DNA of 64,000 nucleotides from Strongylocentrotus purpuratus (Eukaryota > Echinodermata > Echinoidea > Camarodonta > Strongylocentrotidae). The notes beneath the pieces are model-generated. The model ran no database searches and was not told the origin of the DNA. It saw only the letters and a program-made list of their open reading frames with translations. The DNA lies in the NCBI RefSeq assembly GCF_000002235.5, contig NW_022145611.1:4330754-4394753 (forward strand), written 5' to 3'. Positions 17,516 to 49,309 of this stretch are shown one piece after another (the first letter of the stretch is position 1; the number at the start of each line of letters is the position of its first letter). The position numbers and the translations under genes are program-made.

Positions 17516-18555
17516 AATTTTAATTTGAGATTAACGAATTATCTTTTAGTCAAAATAGGGGAAGAAAATGATAAAAAAAATTAAGCTGTAATATTTCAAA
17601 TTTGATTTGATTTTGATGGATATTAAAACAAGACCCCCGTTTTTCAGCGGCCAAATCTGACACCGAGTCCCTCCCCTCACCCTTTCCCTTCCCGTATCCA
17701 CTGCTACATCTCTCTTGCGCCTCACATCTTTGCCTCTAAAAAGGGGAAAGAATGTATAATAAAGTACATGGCTAGCTACAGATAAGTAGAATGATAGCAG
17801 TGAGATCTCCCTCCAATGACAAAACTAGTCTGCATTGTATAGACTAGGTGTGCATTCTGGAAATATTCTGACGTCACACAAGAATCTTAATGTTGACCGT
17901 TCCATTACTATACGGGGACAACTCCAAATAAAATTCACATCTTTCGTGTTTGAATCGAATATTATTCATCCTACATTACCAGAATGCTATTTAAATCAAT
18001 AAAAATATTGTAAAATATTTCAAAAAAATATTGTCATAATACTCACTTTGCACACATAAACAATACCCCCTTGACAAAAAATAACTAAATTCACCCTTTG
18101 CATGAGTTCAAGGACCGAAAGTGATATTGATGTCACCATGTTGGTGCATCGTGCGAATGATGCAACGATACGATTGTGTGTTGGCATTTCGCCAGTGATT
18201 GTCATTGAGCGAGTTCAAAGATGATTCTTCATATCGAATGCGACAATGGGCATGCCATATTGGCGTATCCAGGATGGGGGGCTTTGACACCTCCCCCCCC
18301 CCCCTTTAAAAAACAAATTGGTAGAGGAGAATATTGAGGTACATTTTTAATTCCACTTATTGTTTATTTGGTGTATATGTTTAGATTATCCCAGGTTCGG
18401 TTTTGCCATGGCCCGGACCCCGAATCCACCCGATCGGCCCTCTTTTACGATAGTCCCTTGTGTTGTGTATATTTCATTTACCTACTGCTTAAAAAAAAAA
18501 AATTAAAAAAAAAAGGGGGGGGGGGTCCGGAGCGGTCTACTCTGTACATACGCCA
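17516..18555. other. Intergenic, no gene seen
   Basis: AT-rich with C run near 18293-18304 and A/G run near 18491-18525. No supportable feature. Confidence 0.35.
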
Positions 18556-18900
18556 CTGAAGAAGCATATCAAAATGGAAGATGAAGGTTTATCATGCATA
18601 TTTTGTCAATTATTTGATGTTAATTAGGTTATACAATATCATAATAGTCTTTCACACCATTCAAGCTCTGCAGAAAATTCGATACAATGTTATTGACCGG
18701 AGCAGGGCGGGGTGGGGATCGAGGATAGGGAGGGGGGGGGGGGGGGGGTTCACCCTAAAAAAAAACGCCATTGAAGAAGCATATCGAAATGGTAGATGAC
18801 GGTTTATTTCGCCATATTTTGTCCATTATTAATGTTAATTAGGTTATAATACAATAGTCTTTCACACCATTCAAGCTCTGCAGGATTCGATACAATTTCA
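18556..18900 (+). repeat. Tandem duplication, about 215-bp period
   Basis: 'gaagaagcatatcAaaatgg' at 18559 and 'gaagaagcatatcGaaatgg' at 18774 start two copies that share 'gttaattaggttata' and 'cttTCACACCATTCAAGCTCTGCAG'. The first copy ends in a G run. Confidence 0.75.
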
Positions 18901-18979
18901 TGTTACCACTTTGACGCCTTATAATACATATTTTGCAATATTTTCACACATTATAATACTTATACATTTGTTTAGAATT

Positions 18980-19053
18980 ATTATTCCCTTTTGATTTATC
19001 TTTATTCAAAATAATGATTGATAATATAAATAATATGCCAACAGCCTACAAGT

Positions 19054-19086
<33 letters not shown>

Positions 19087-19309
19087 GGAACAGAGGGAAG
19101 AGGAGTATGGGTAGCATAGGGAACGATGGACATAGTTTATCGATCTCAAATGCAATTACTTCTCTCCATTGAATTATGTTTTATGACATTGAATTATTTA
19201 AACAACAATGAACAATACTCATGCAATTTGATTAGAACTTTATTCTCTTTTTGATTTATCTTTATTCAAATGATTGATAATATAAACAATGTGCCAACAG
19301 CCTACAAGT

Positions 19310-19352
<43 letters not shown>

Positions 19353-19480
19353 AGAGAGAAGGGGAACAGAGGGAAGAAGAGTATGGATAGAATGTACAGG
19401 GAACGATGGACATTATCGATCTTAAATGCAATTACTTCTCTCCATTGAATTATGTTTTATGATTTATGATGTATGTCGAA
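18980..19480 (+). repeat. Tandem duplication with (GA)n, about 260-bp period
   Basis: Both copies contain 'tgatttatctttattcaaa', 'gccaacagcctacaagtta', a 30-45 bp (GA)n tract, 'ggggaacagagggaag' and 'gcaattacttctctccattg'. The (GA)n length differs between copies. Confidence 0.8.
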
Positions 19481-20422
19481 TTATTAAAACCACAATGGTC
19501 TTTGTACACTGATCATCATTCTGTGTTTGTGTAATTTAACCATTTGCAATATTGTATTCTATAATTATGTATTTTTAAAATTTGCTTGTAAAATGTGAAA
19601 ATTCAGTCATTGACTGCTAATCACGATTTGTATTATACATGAATAGAACAAGAAAGAAATCCTTTTCACCATCTAATCGAAAATGTCGCCGGCTTTTAAT
19701 TGCTTGACCGACAATAACAACCTTTTTACCCTTCAATTTTATTGAATAAGACGAAAGAAAATGTTCGTATCAATCTCCACGCCGAAAAATAAAATGAAAA
19801 GAGAACCAGGTTACCCATTAGTAAAGTTAATGATGTATGAAATAAAATTAATGGGACTGAAGACAAAATATTATGCATGCACTTTATTTTCATAACATAC
19901 AGGGTATACAGTGATGAGCGATGTGATATTACATAGAAAAGCTGACAGTGCGGGTTACCACTTCAAACAGGAACAGTTAATATAATTATTCACATAATCT
20001 CTAGAAATAAATTTTAATAGTGATCCGTTGTCAGACGAACGATGCACAGTACAGGTCAATCGCGCTGTTAACGATAATGACCTCATGAAATACAATGCGA
20101 AAAATCTAATCTGATAATAATGTCCGCAAATAACATCATACTCCTTCCTTAATTGACTTGACAAGAGAAAGAGAGTGAGAGAAGAAGAGAGAGAGAGAGA
20201 GAGAGAGAGAGAAGGGGTGAGAGAGAGAGAGAGAGAGAGAGAGAATAAAACACTTCTAAACGACGGGCTACAAGGAAGACAGTTCAAGAATACTTCAGAT
20301 ACATCTATATTTTTTACTATTCTCCTACCATCAGTATAATCATGTACTTATATTTTTCTCCTCTTAAAACCATTTCTTTGCCAATTTTCTTCAGCTTTTC
20401 TTTCTTCAATCAATAACGCTTG
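19481..20422 (-). other. 3' flank/UTR region of the rBAT-like gene
   Basis: Downstream of the stop codon on the minus strand. An AATAAA (TTTATT on plus, 19883-19888) about 540 nt after the stop is a candidate poly(A) signal. A double (GA)n tract lies at 20166-20245. The 110-residue frame here is (CT)n translated. Confidence 0.35.
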
Positions 20423-39874
<19,452 letters not shown>

Positions 39875-40228
39875 TTCGAGAATGAAATCGCTGTCGACTC
39901 CCAGCTAAATGTTAGAAAGAAACCTGTCGTCGATGAAGATCTTTGTGGTCTGCCCTTCTGCCTCCGATCAGCTCAAAACTAATTGTGACGTGAAGGTGAA
40001 GATGAGAGACTTTGATTCGATCGCCTTAATAATCGGAATGTGGTGTTATTAGAATGGGTGTTTATGGATCGGGGCGGTATGTGTGTGTGCGTGTGCGTGT
40101 GTGTGTGTGTGTATGCGTGTGTGTGTGTGTTTGTGTGTGGGGGTATAATCTGTACATCATAATTGGGAATAGAGGGCAAATGCTATCAAATGAATATTGA
40201 CAGAAGTCAATATAAGCTTTTCAAGATG

Positions 40229-40279
<51 letters not shown>

Positions 40280-40290
40280 CTCATGAAAAG
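39875..40290 (-). promoter_or_regulatory. 5' flank of the rBAT-like gene
   Basis: Region directly upstream of the ATG with an in-frame TAG 33 nt upstream. Contains (GT)n at 40079-40140 and (CT)n at 40232-40278. No TATA box that I can place. Promoter location is inferred from the gene start only. Confidence 0.3.
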
Positions 40291-40916
40291 TCTCAGCGTC
40301 GTAGCGTGCATGGTACCAGGGACTTGGGATACTAAGTGGCACTTGTGTCATAGGTAGGGGGGTCGGTCTGGCTAGGTGGGGAAATACGAATTGGGCTACT
40401 GACTATGAGGTGGGTGTTGGAATGGTATCTTCTTGTTCATGTTCCCTCTCCCCTCGTCGACTGAGGGCGAAGGCACGCGCCCATCTTACCCCGCCCCCCC
40501 TGTTTCTACGTCTCTGAATACGTTTCATGTTTATGAGTTCACAAAGTAAGCTATTCTATAAGACAAGAAGAAGAAAATTAATTATCATGATTATGTTTGT
40601 CCAATTCAAAATGAATGAGCTGCCAGACATTAAGATGGTGGCTGCGTCTGCATAGTTAATGTTGTTATATCATTATTAGTTTCATTATTATTGTTATTAC
40701 TGTTACTATTGTTATAAGTATCATTATCATTAGTAATATCATCATCTTAGTTGTTGTTGTTGTTGTCCTTGTTATTAATAACTGGATTCATCACACAAGC
40801 ACGCATGCAATTTTGTGTGTATGTATATAAAGAGAGAGAGAGAGAGAGTGAGAGAGAGAGAAAAGGAGAGAGAGAGATGGATAGACAGAGAGAGAGAGAG
40901 AGAGAAACAGTCAGAC

Positions 40917-40947
<31 letters not shown>

Positions 40948-40950
40948 AAG

Positions 40951-40992
<42 letters not shown>

Positions 40993-41077
40993 TCAATATC
41001 GCCACCCAATCGCTGGGCGACAACGGGGATAGCTCTTGCATGCGCCGAGCGCGCATAATAACTATTCAGCTAATCTA
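40291..41077. other. Intergenic with a long (GA)n microsatellite
   Basis: (TTG)n at 40750-40765 and impure (GA)n from 40831 to 40992. The Arg/Glu-rich frames are the repeat translated. Nothing coding. Confidence 0.6.
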
Positions 41078-41662
41078 GATTCATACCAAGAAACAATGGA
41101 ATGTGTATTATACTGGTTTTGCAGCGTATCAGGACGATTACTCCCTGGAAAATCAGCCCTGGAAATTACCTCCCGGCAAACTACCAATCAAGGACATTGA
41201 CCCCCCCCCCCCCCGGAAAATTACCCCTATAATTACAGAAAAATTATCCCCGTGGAATAATACCTACCACCCCTGAAAAAATGGAATGTGTATTATAATG
41301 GTTTGCTGCGTATCAAGACAACTACTCACTAGGACAACCCCCCCCCCCCCATGGACAAGCAAGGAAATCCAGCCCCGAGACCAATTAACTCCCCCCCCCC
41401 CTCCCCCACGAAATTACCTTGCCTGTTCATTAAAGAGAAAACCGGGGTTAATATTATCCGAAGGGTGGTTGTCCGAGTGTGTAATGTAGTTTGCGTTATT
41501 ATCCAAGGAGGTCATTTTCAGGGGGGGGGGGGGTAATTTTCCTAGGGGATATTTTCAGGGGGTAATTTTCCTAGGGGTTATCCTCAGGGGGTAGTTTTCC
41601 GGGGGTTATTTTCCGGGGGTGATTGTCCAGGGGGTAATTGCCCTAGAACCATTTTGCTGCTA
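41078..41662. repeat. Fold-back G-run/C-run repeat
   Basis: Two direct copies of 'aatggaatgtgtattata.tggttt.gc.gcgtatca' (41096, 41281) precede C-rich arrays. A G-rich array follows (41520-41640) with G4-5 runs every 16-18 nt ('ggggtaattttcctaggg'), ending in an inverse of the start. The whole can fold back and is G-quadruplex prone. Confidence 0.6.
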
Positions 41663-41934
41663 AATACGTCAAGTCATTTTCGAAGCCTTTTAGTTACCCC
41701 CTTTTACCACGTTATTACGTCAGTTAAAATCCTTCAGCTTAATTAAGTCTGCATATTTTTTTCATGGACATTGAATCCCCCCTCACTAACTTCCTCCTCC
41801 CGCGATGGGGGAAGGCAAGGCCCTTTCGCCCCCTTCTTCTTTTCTTCCCTTGCTCTCTTTCCCTTTCTCTCCCTTTTTTCTTTTCCCTTCTTTTCCTTCT
41901 CTCGCTCTCTCTCTCTCTTTTCGCTTTAGAAACA
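41663..41934. other. Intergenic with polypyrimidine unit
   Basis: Contains one 'ggcaaggccctttcgccccc' plus C/T tract unit (41810-41925) of the polypyrimidine family. Nothing coding. Confidence 0.5.
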
Positions 41935-42294
41935 CAAATGAAAATTACTAAATTTGGTACCTGGCTCAATGATGTTGGCACTAAGATTAATGGTGAAGGT
42001 TCATTTGAGACTATAATAGCCGTTATACTGTTTCATTAATGAGATATATCTCGAATCAAATCAAACTGAGTGATGTTATCGAACAGCTTACCAGCATTAA
42101 ATGTTCATTTTCTAAATAAACCTGGGAAACCTCGGTCTTTGACGTGGTCGTTTCTAACCACGTTTTGGTAGTCAGCCATGCACCTTTAAAAACGACCACG
42201 ACGTGGTCATTTTTTGACCACGTATTTTTAAGAGTGAGAATGATACCCATTAATGTATTACTAAGTTTGGTGCCTGTCTTAATGGTCTTGGCAC
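41935..42294 (+). repeat. 214-bp satellite monomers, interrupted
   Basis: Carries the satellite phrases 'attactaaatttggt', 'gttggcactaagattaatgg', 'tttcattaatgagatatatctcgaatcaaatcaaactgag' and 'ggaaacctcggtcttt'. A palindromic ACGTGGTCGTTT..AAACGACCACG insert lies at about 42137-42225. Confidence 0.75.
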
Positions 42295-42679
42295 CAGTCG
42301 CGTACACAGGGGGGGGGGGGGGTTAACCCCCCACTTTGGTATTTTTATGTGTATAAACCAGGGCTCAAATTAATTTTTTGTCCACGGGGGCTCTTCCAAA
42401 ATAAAAAGCGCCCCCGTGAGCCTTCTCACGGGGGCTCTTTTAGTACAGACGGGGGCTCTTTTTCCATTGAATTGGTGGTACCCATGAAACTCCTAAATTA
42501 TTTGCTATTTCATCGTTATCATTAATAGTCGGCATTATTTCTCTTACAACTTTACAAGTTATAACATGCAGCTAATGGTCAGATCTCTTCCCTTTGTACG
42601 AAATTTCTGGTCCAAGCCCGTATACATACGTATTACTCAATCTGTATAGTGGATATGATCGTCGCAATGTAGTATAGTC

Positions 42680-44175
42680 AAATTGGAGTTTCCTTTGTTC
42701 GTTAGGACTAGTTCTCTTAAACATATACAAGTATTATATAATTTTATGAACACTCGTGAATGCCAGAGGGAAAAACCGTTGCAATCGACTGAAAATTTGA
42801 AGTGGAATGTATACTTAAGAGAATTATGTAAATCTATTGCCTATAAAATCTATTCTCTAGGAAAGCTGAGTAAATTCGTAATCCCAGAACTACACTGTGA
42901 AAAATTTGGGCAATATTTTTCAACACTTTGCCCAAAGTTGTGCCAATAGTCAACCCAACCATCTATTGGGCAATATTTTCGTATTTTGCCCAACAGCTGG
43001 TCAAGATTTTCCCAACAAGTGGGCTACCGTAGTCGGGCAGTTGAAGGGTCATATATTTGCCCAAATTTTGGTAAAAATACGAAACAATTATGCACGTTTG
43101 AAGTAGGGTACTTACGTTTACCAATACCACTGGGCAAAATATTGCCCAATAGATGGTTGGGTTGACTATTGGCACAACGTTCGGCAAAGTGTTGAAAAAA
43201 TATTGCCCAAATTTTTCACAGTGTATTGAACACCCTTTATATACGTGTGTAATCCAACCCTGTATAGACTATGCAATATCTGTATGGGGGAATTGCCCAG
43301 CCAGCTACTAGCTGCCCCTTCAGAGATTACAGAAAAGAGCTGCTAGACATGTAACTGGTATCTTTGACTATGAACTTGCAAGCGGCAACACATTGATTAA
43401 AAAACTGTCCTGGCAAACTATTGATCAGCGCCGTGATTATTTTCTGGCTATGCTTATGTCTAAATGTATAAGGGGCATTGCTCCACCTCGTTTATCAAAT
43501 GAAATAGAAATTTATTTCGACCGCCATGGCCTAAACACAAGAAATGCAAACTCCCTTAATGTAGTATTGCCAAAACGCAACGTAACCTTATTCAAACAAT
43601 CTTTTAAGTATGCTGGAGCGGTTAATTGGAATAAGCTTCCCAATGATATCCAAAATGCCAATTCAGTAGAGAGTTTTAAATATCAATATAAAAAATATTC
43701 CTTTGATGGATAAAATTTGTTCACTGCCGTTTCTCCTCACTACTACAACATTATATGCAACAACCTGTAATGATTGCTAACCCAATTACCTAGAAATTTC
43801 AAATACCTACATTACGTCCTAAATTTGATATTTATTTTTTTATAATTATGCAATATAAACCATATTTACAACTCATTGGGCTTAATCTCGACATAAAATG
43901 TTTATTAACTTCATTGTTATATATCATTCTAATGTAATCGTTTTTATATTGATTTTATATTTTGTCTCCTCTTTTCGTTTTCCCTAAGCTTATTTTTCCT
44001 ATTTGTGTTGTTTTTGTTTTTTTACCATTTGTATAAAACTGCTATTTTGTTTGTAACTACTCTTAATGTCAGTCTGTATTTGTATTTTCCATCCTTATGC
44101 AGGACCATTATGTAAAACAGCCTGCGAGCTGATTAATGTTATCCTGTTAAAAGATTTTTTTTTTTTTTAAATAAA
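42680..44175 (+). mobile_element. LINE 3' fragment (CR1/Rex/jockey-type), broken
   Basis: Before the MITE: NLKWNVYLRELCKSIAYKI and LGKLSKFVIPEL. After it: YTCVIQPCIDYAISVWGNC, LQKRAARHVTGIFDYE and the 106-residue C-terminal frame 43393-43713 with HGLNTRNANSLNVVLPKRN and SFKYAGAVNWNKLPNDI. These match the end of the RT region and the C-terminal extension. A premature TAG after PASY, a frame change near the MITE and 5' truncation show it is dead. It ends with a T/A tail near 44155-44175. Confidence 0.8.
42893..43223. mobile_element. Tc1/mariner-type MITE, 331 bp, TA target
   Basis: TIRs CACTGTGAAAAATTTGGGCA extending about 95 bp with good match, flanked by TA. Inserted in the LINE coding region. 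Confidence 0.85.
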
Positions 44176-45480
44176 ACTTTAGCCTATTTTGTTAATTTGT
44201 TTTGTCGCGCCCATATCGCCTTTGTAGTGGATTAAAAGCTGAGCTTGAAAATATATATCTTCACTGTTCTCACGCAGGGGTGATGTCGAGATAGAAACTT
44301 GGCCACAAAACACAACTACACTATTCAGAATAAATAGCAGAAGGACAAAAGACATGAAGACCTTGTCAATCTTATCACACAAGAGTAATTAACACTCCTC
44401 TTCAGAAAAGTAGAGACCTAGACCAGACCCCCCCCCCCCCCCTGATTTCGCGGAACAAGAAAAAAATGGTTTTAATGGTAATGGTCGACATAAAAACTCT
44501 GAGCTCATCCTGTTTTCTATTTAATTATGAATCGAAAGAGAAAATTAGCGCCACCCTTGTAGTTAGTTTCGAAAGATGGATGATGTATATACTGCATGGG
44601 CTGTTATCTTATTCTTATTTTGTCCTCGTTGCACGTGCGTGCTTTTCTATTATTTTGACTACAAAATATTTATTGGGATTTAAATATGAATCTGAAAGTT
44701 TATTCCTCGAATAACCTTATCTGGATTAATATGACTTTGACATAATATAGTTGTCCTCGCGGTGCACTAAAAGTATTGCACGTAAACAGATTTCGACCTT
44801 CCCCTCTTTCCATATTTTTTTTCTCGCTTCCGGAAACGCATTTGTTTTGCTTGATCCAAACACAGAGATATATTAATTTATGGAACCATTTTTTATAGAC
44901 TGTAAATGCTTAACATAGTTATTTACAGCTGATTCTGCGAACTGTATTTAATAACATAATATTAATGAACAATCTCAGATTTACATGTGTGTGCACTGCA
45001 AATTCGTTGTGTAACGACTTTACACAACATTGAATGGTTCACTCCTTAAACACGGGTTGTGTTAAGTCGTGTAATAAAACATTTCACAACTTTACACCCT
45101 GCAACATCTTTGGTGATCTCCTTCTCAATATTGATTTACTGGTCGAGTTACATTATTTGCTGGCCTTTTAGAATAACCAGATTTCAGAGGATTCACACTT
45201 TTCACAACGAAAAACTTCTCCATGTTTCAGTCCTTGCGCGATCGTCTCCAGCTCCAGCAGATATTGGGCGTCAGCGTGCACACCGGTACTACCGGCGCAG
45301 TATAGCCACTGCTGAGGGCCGCACTAGCTGTACTGCGAGCTTCCGTTGTTTGTATCGGTAATACTCATAGAGATGGGAGAAAAAGCGCCATCTACGTTCC
45401 ATTTCATTGGTTTAAGGTTTGAAAATTGATACTCAATATTGTGTTAAAGTTATATCAGAAAAGATAATCTTTATTTTATA
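44176..45480. other. hAT interior, no gene seen
   Basis: Contains a C run at 44430-44443 and an inverted-repeat block at 45005-45110 (TTGTGTAACGACTTTACACA, then the TGTGTTAAGTCGTG copy). The 100-residue frame at 45059-45361 has no family features. Confidence 0.4.
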
Positions 45481-45887
45481 ATTCCACGGGGGCGATTTTT
45501 AATTTTTCAATCGCCCCCGTGAGCAACCTGACGGGGGCGATTATGGAGCTCACGGGGGCGAATCGCCCATCGCCCCCGTGTATTTTGAGCGCTGGTATAA
45601 ACCCCCCTAAACCCCCCTAACCCCCCCCCCCTTTTTTTTTTTTTTTTTTTAAAGAATTAAAAAAAAAAAAAAAAATATTCCCATGACTGACCTAAAAGAG
45701 GTGACCTAACCCCCCCCCCCCCAACGGAACAAAATATCGAGACAAAAAAAAAAAAAAAAAGTGTCCTCTTACCGCCCCCCCCCCCGCTTATTCAGCGGCT
45801 GGCTGAGTCGTTGCGACCGATTTAAAAATGTTAACCCCCCCCCCCCCCTCTTGAAAAAATTCTGCGTACGCGCCTTGTTGGCACTAT

Positions 45888-48377
45888 CAGTGGCGTATTG
45901 AGCGAAAACTTTTGGGGGCGCAATCTTTGCGACTTGAAAAAGTGGATTTGGGCATACCTAAGAAGGAAATTTTGACTTGACAACATGTATACCAAATGGG
46001 TAAGCGTGTCACAATTCGACCGACCGAGATTTTTTTTTTAATGAGCTCGGAAACATAATTATGAAAATATGCACCCCAAATAAACCTTTGCAAAATCTGA
46101 AAGACATGCCAACGTTATACCAATACTACATCGCTTACAATATATTAATATGAACGAGGTACCCAGACGCATAGGCGCCGGAAGTGGGGTGGCAACCAAA
46201 AAAAAACCAAAAAAAAAAACGCCCACCCCTCCAAAAAAAGAAGAAAAGCAGTTAAGAAGTAAAGATAGTTTGTATTTTTTTAACCTAAAAGAATCATAAC
46301 AATAACAAAAACCTGAATCAAACCACATTTAAAATTTAATTCAAAGAAAGGGAAAGTTAACAGGGATTAAATATCCTAAACATTCCGCATGCCACCTATT
46401 TTTATCAAAGGAGGTTTTTATATTAGCGATACGCGCATATCGTGGAAATAGTGTGAGAGGATGGGAAAGCGTGTGTTTTTTTTGTTATAGGGGTGAGAAG
46501 AAATAAGCCCCTGAACGCTGGCGTAATGATGGGGAGTGGGGGGGGGGGTCTTATTCGATACCAGTGATTTACAAATGTTGCTGAAATGACATGATTTTCC
46601 GGTATTTTTTCTCAAGTTTTGTGTAAGTCATACCTTTTTAATGCGTTTGTTGGAAAATTAGAAATTCCCAGGTTTACAGTCGGGCGAAATATATGCTTAT
46701 TTAGAAGCCTTCATGTCAGGGCCTGCAGAAGGGCTCGGCTCGGCGGCTCGAGCCCCTCCCCCCCCCCCCAAAAAAAATAAAAAAATAAATAAATAAATAA
46801 ATAAATAAATAAAGAAAAGAAAAGAAAAGAAAGAAAGAGAAAAAATAAGTGATCTGCCAATGTCACAAATGAGGTATCAAAATATGCTCATCTGACCGTA
46901 ATTCAATGCCTGAAACCCAAGAGCTTACGGGGTCTCCGCCCCCTGGACCCCACCAAGGGCCCTAAGGCGTGTCCCTGGGTGCTCATCTTACCGTAATTAA
47001 ATACCTAAATCCCCTGAGCTTCCGGGGGCTCAGCACCTTGACCCCACGCCAATTTACGCTCTACCTGATCGTTAATACTCCACTTTGAAAAACGTTCCAC
47101 GGGGCCTGCATGTAACGTGTAAGAGTTGAGGTGACGCAGATTTTTCCTCTGCCCCCCCCCCCCTTCCAAACGTTTTTGCTCATTACGCCTTTGCCCCTTT
47201 AAGGTGAGCCCCCTGGAATGTTTGCCCCCCCCCCCCATCCCAAACTGCTTCCGGCGCGCCTGCCCAGACGTAGAAACGAGGGAACGATACGAACGAACAT
47301 GGAAAGGATGTGATGCAGTGGGTGTCATTCCCACGATTAGGGAGCTTTTGCAATATTGAGAGTTGGCATCTCTTCAAACGGCATCATGTGGGCCTACAAA
47401 CTACTTTTTAGTAATGACGTATTTTCAGTTATCTGGTATTATAATGTTGTTTGTATTATGATGAGGCTTTTCATTCACCCACTATAATACGTAATCACTG
47501 ATATAAAACGAAATCAGCTGAATGGCCTACAACTATTTACTTTTATACACTAAGTTAATATCCAATCAATATCGTATCGGTCAAAATGTAACATACAAGA
47601 AATCATTATTCAAACCAGCAAATCTTTCAATCTGTTCTCGACATATTTTTGTTAAATTAGAGTCTCCCTGATCGAACCAAAGAGCCGTCCGACAAACACA
47701 ATGGTGTTCTGCACCATGTTTTAATGAGACCCATTCATAAATTGCCTACAATGTCATAATGCGAATAAGCATCATTGTCCATGAAAACAGTTATACAAGG
47801 TACATGTACTTATTTATCATGTTACACACAAATAATTCAAGTATCCTTTTATTTAAAGTATATTTTTCTTCAAAGGTAGGGGTAGGGATGACCAGGAATT
47901 TATGGACAGTTGGACAATGTCTATATTATTTTTTTTTTTAATTTTTGCTGTCGATGGGCGGGGGACTATTTAATATGAAAAGTACAATTAAATATCTCCA
48001 ATCTAAGCCAGAAAATGATCACTTTTGGCCCCCAAAAGTGACAACATTGATAACGAAATCTTTAATTTGTACATTTAATAGCTACCCCCAACCTCACATT
48101 TTAAAGCTGAGAATCCATGGATCATTTTAAGATAACAATCTCAATTTTGATGAAGAAACAAAATATATCCCACTGGGCTGCAAATCTGTGCATGCAAAGC
48201 CCGAGTGGTGGGTAGCATGCTCTTCCTGGCTATTTGGGAATGTGTCAGTTTGCAACAGAAATGAAGACACTCGCATTTTGTTCAATATCATGCGATATCA
48301 CGAACTTTTTTCTTTTTTTTTGGGGGGGGGGGGGGCAAGCGCCACCAAGCCCCCCCCCCACCAGTAGTACGCCAGTT
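45888..48377. mobile_element. Possible hAT-type element, TSD GGCACTAT
   Basis: Left end CAGTGGCGTATTGAG, right end AGTACGCCAGTT, flanked by perfect GGCACTAT (45880-45887, 48378-48385) in the same satellite monomer. The TIR match is short, so two independent elements cannot be ruled out. The interior holds the GGGGCTCCGCCCC minisatellite (46860-47060), poly-A blocks and 47300-48300 with nothing recognised. Confidence 0.5.
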
Positions 48378-48830
48378 GGCACTATTAAAGTACAATGGTG
48401 TAGGTTCGTTTGAGACTATAGCCTTGATACTGTTTCATTAATGAGATATATCTCGAATCAAATCAAACTGAGTGATGTTCTCGAACAACTTAATCAATCT
48501 TCAATTCTCCTAAATTAACCCAGGAAACCTCGGTCTTTTAATAGATACACAAAAAGAAGATTACTAAATTTGGTGTTGGCACTAGTTTGTTTAAGACTAT
48601 TCATTAGGTGAAAATCATCCAACGGCCATGGAAAACGAAACGCCATAAAAACCAACAACACCAACAACATTAATGAGATATATCTCGAATCAAATCAAAC
48701 CGAGTGATGTTATCGAACAACTTAACAATATTTAATGTTTAATTTCCTAAATATACTAATATACTAATACACAGAAATGACAGAATGATAATACTAAGTA
48801 TGGTGCCTGGCTGGTGTTGTGAGGTCTAGT
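48378..48830 (+). repeat. 214-bp satellite, about 2 diverged monomers
   Basis: Continues the monomer broken at 42294/45880: 'ggcactattaaagtacaatggtgtaggttcgtttgagac', then 'atgagatatatctcgaatcaaatc' twice (48440, 48671). Confidence 0.7.
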
Positions 48831-49309
48831 CCCTTTTTCAGGATTGCTCTTAAATGAAGTATATTTACGGTTATCCAGTCAAATTTTATTCGAATTGTTA
48901 TGAGGTAGAAAAATCAATTGAAATAAAATTACAGCATTGTTTGTATAAGTTTATTATAAATATTCTTTATTTATTATTTATTACCCCCAAAATAGTTTTG
49001 CCTTCATTTTTTTTCCTTGAAAAAAAATACTGCCGAGAAGACTATGATTTATTGTCACCAAGATTAGTGGTCATATGAATATGCATTTTTCCCCACGTCA
49101 CAGACGTGCGGCGTGCGTTCTCTTATACACATGTACATAGTACACGAGTACGTTTGTAAGCATTAGTACCACTGACCTCTAGTACATGTACGTTGCTCTG
49201 GAATGAAGAGAATCATTATAAAGGACGAATTACTCCGTGAAGCCAAGTACAAGCAGGGAAGGGAAAATAGCAATATATTCCTCGGAGTGGCTATACACCC
49301 CTAATCTAG
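48831..49309. other. No feature seen
   Basis: AT-rich spacer between satellite blocks of opposite orientation. No coding sequence recognised. Confidence 0.4.

Larger units (their letters stand above)
42359..45594. mobile_element. hAT-superfamily element, 3236 bp, TSD GTATAAAC
   Basis: Ends CAGGGCTCAAAT and ATTTTGAGCGCTG, perfect 8-bp duplication GTATAAAC (42351-42358, 45595-45602). Several subterminal CACGGGGGC/GCCCCCGTG repeats lie at both ends (42386-42465, 45486-45585), as in transposase-binding arrays. No transposase visible. The interior holds a LINE fragment and, at 45000-45110, a small inverted-repeat block. Confidence 0.85.
42295..45877. mobile_element. hAT-like MITE (CGTACGC family) carrying a hAT element
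   Basis: Ends CAGTCGCGTACACAGGGGGG and CTGCGTACGCGCCTTG, flanked by TTGGCAC on both sides, inside a satellite monomer. Its own sequence (42295-42358 plus 45595-45877) matches 20887-21218. The 3.2 kb between is a hAT insertion. Confidence 0.7.

Noticed and set aside
40751-41078. Arg/Glu-rich or Ser/Leu-rich frames
   Set aside because: Translation of a (GA)n microsatellite.
45059-45361. 100-residue frame inside the hAT element as a transposase remnant
   Set aside because: No hAT motif; the frame starts inside an inverted-repeat block and shows no family features.
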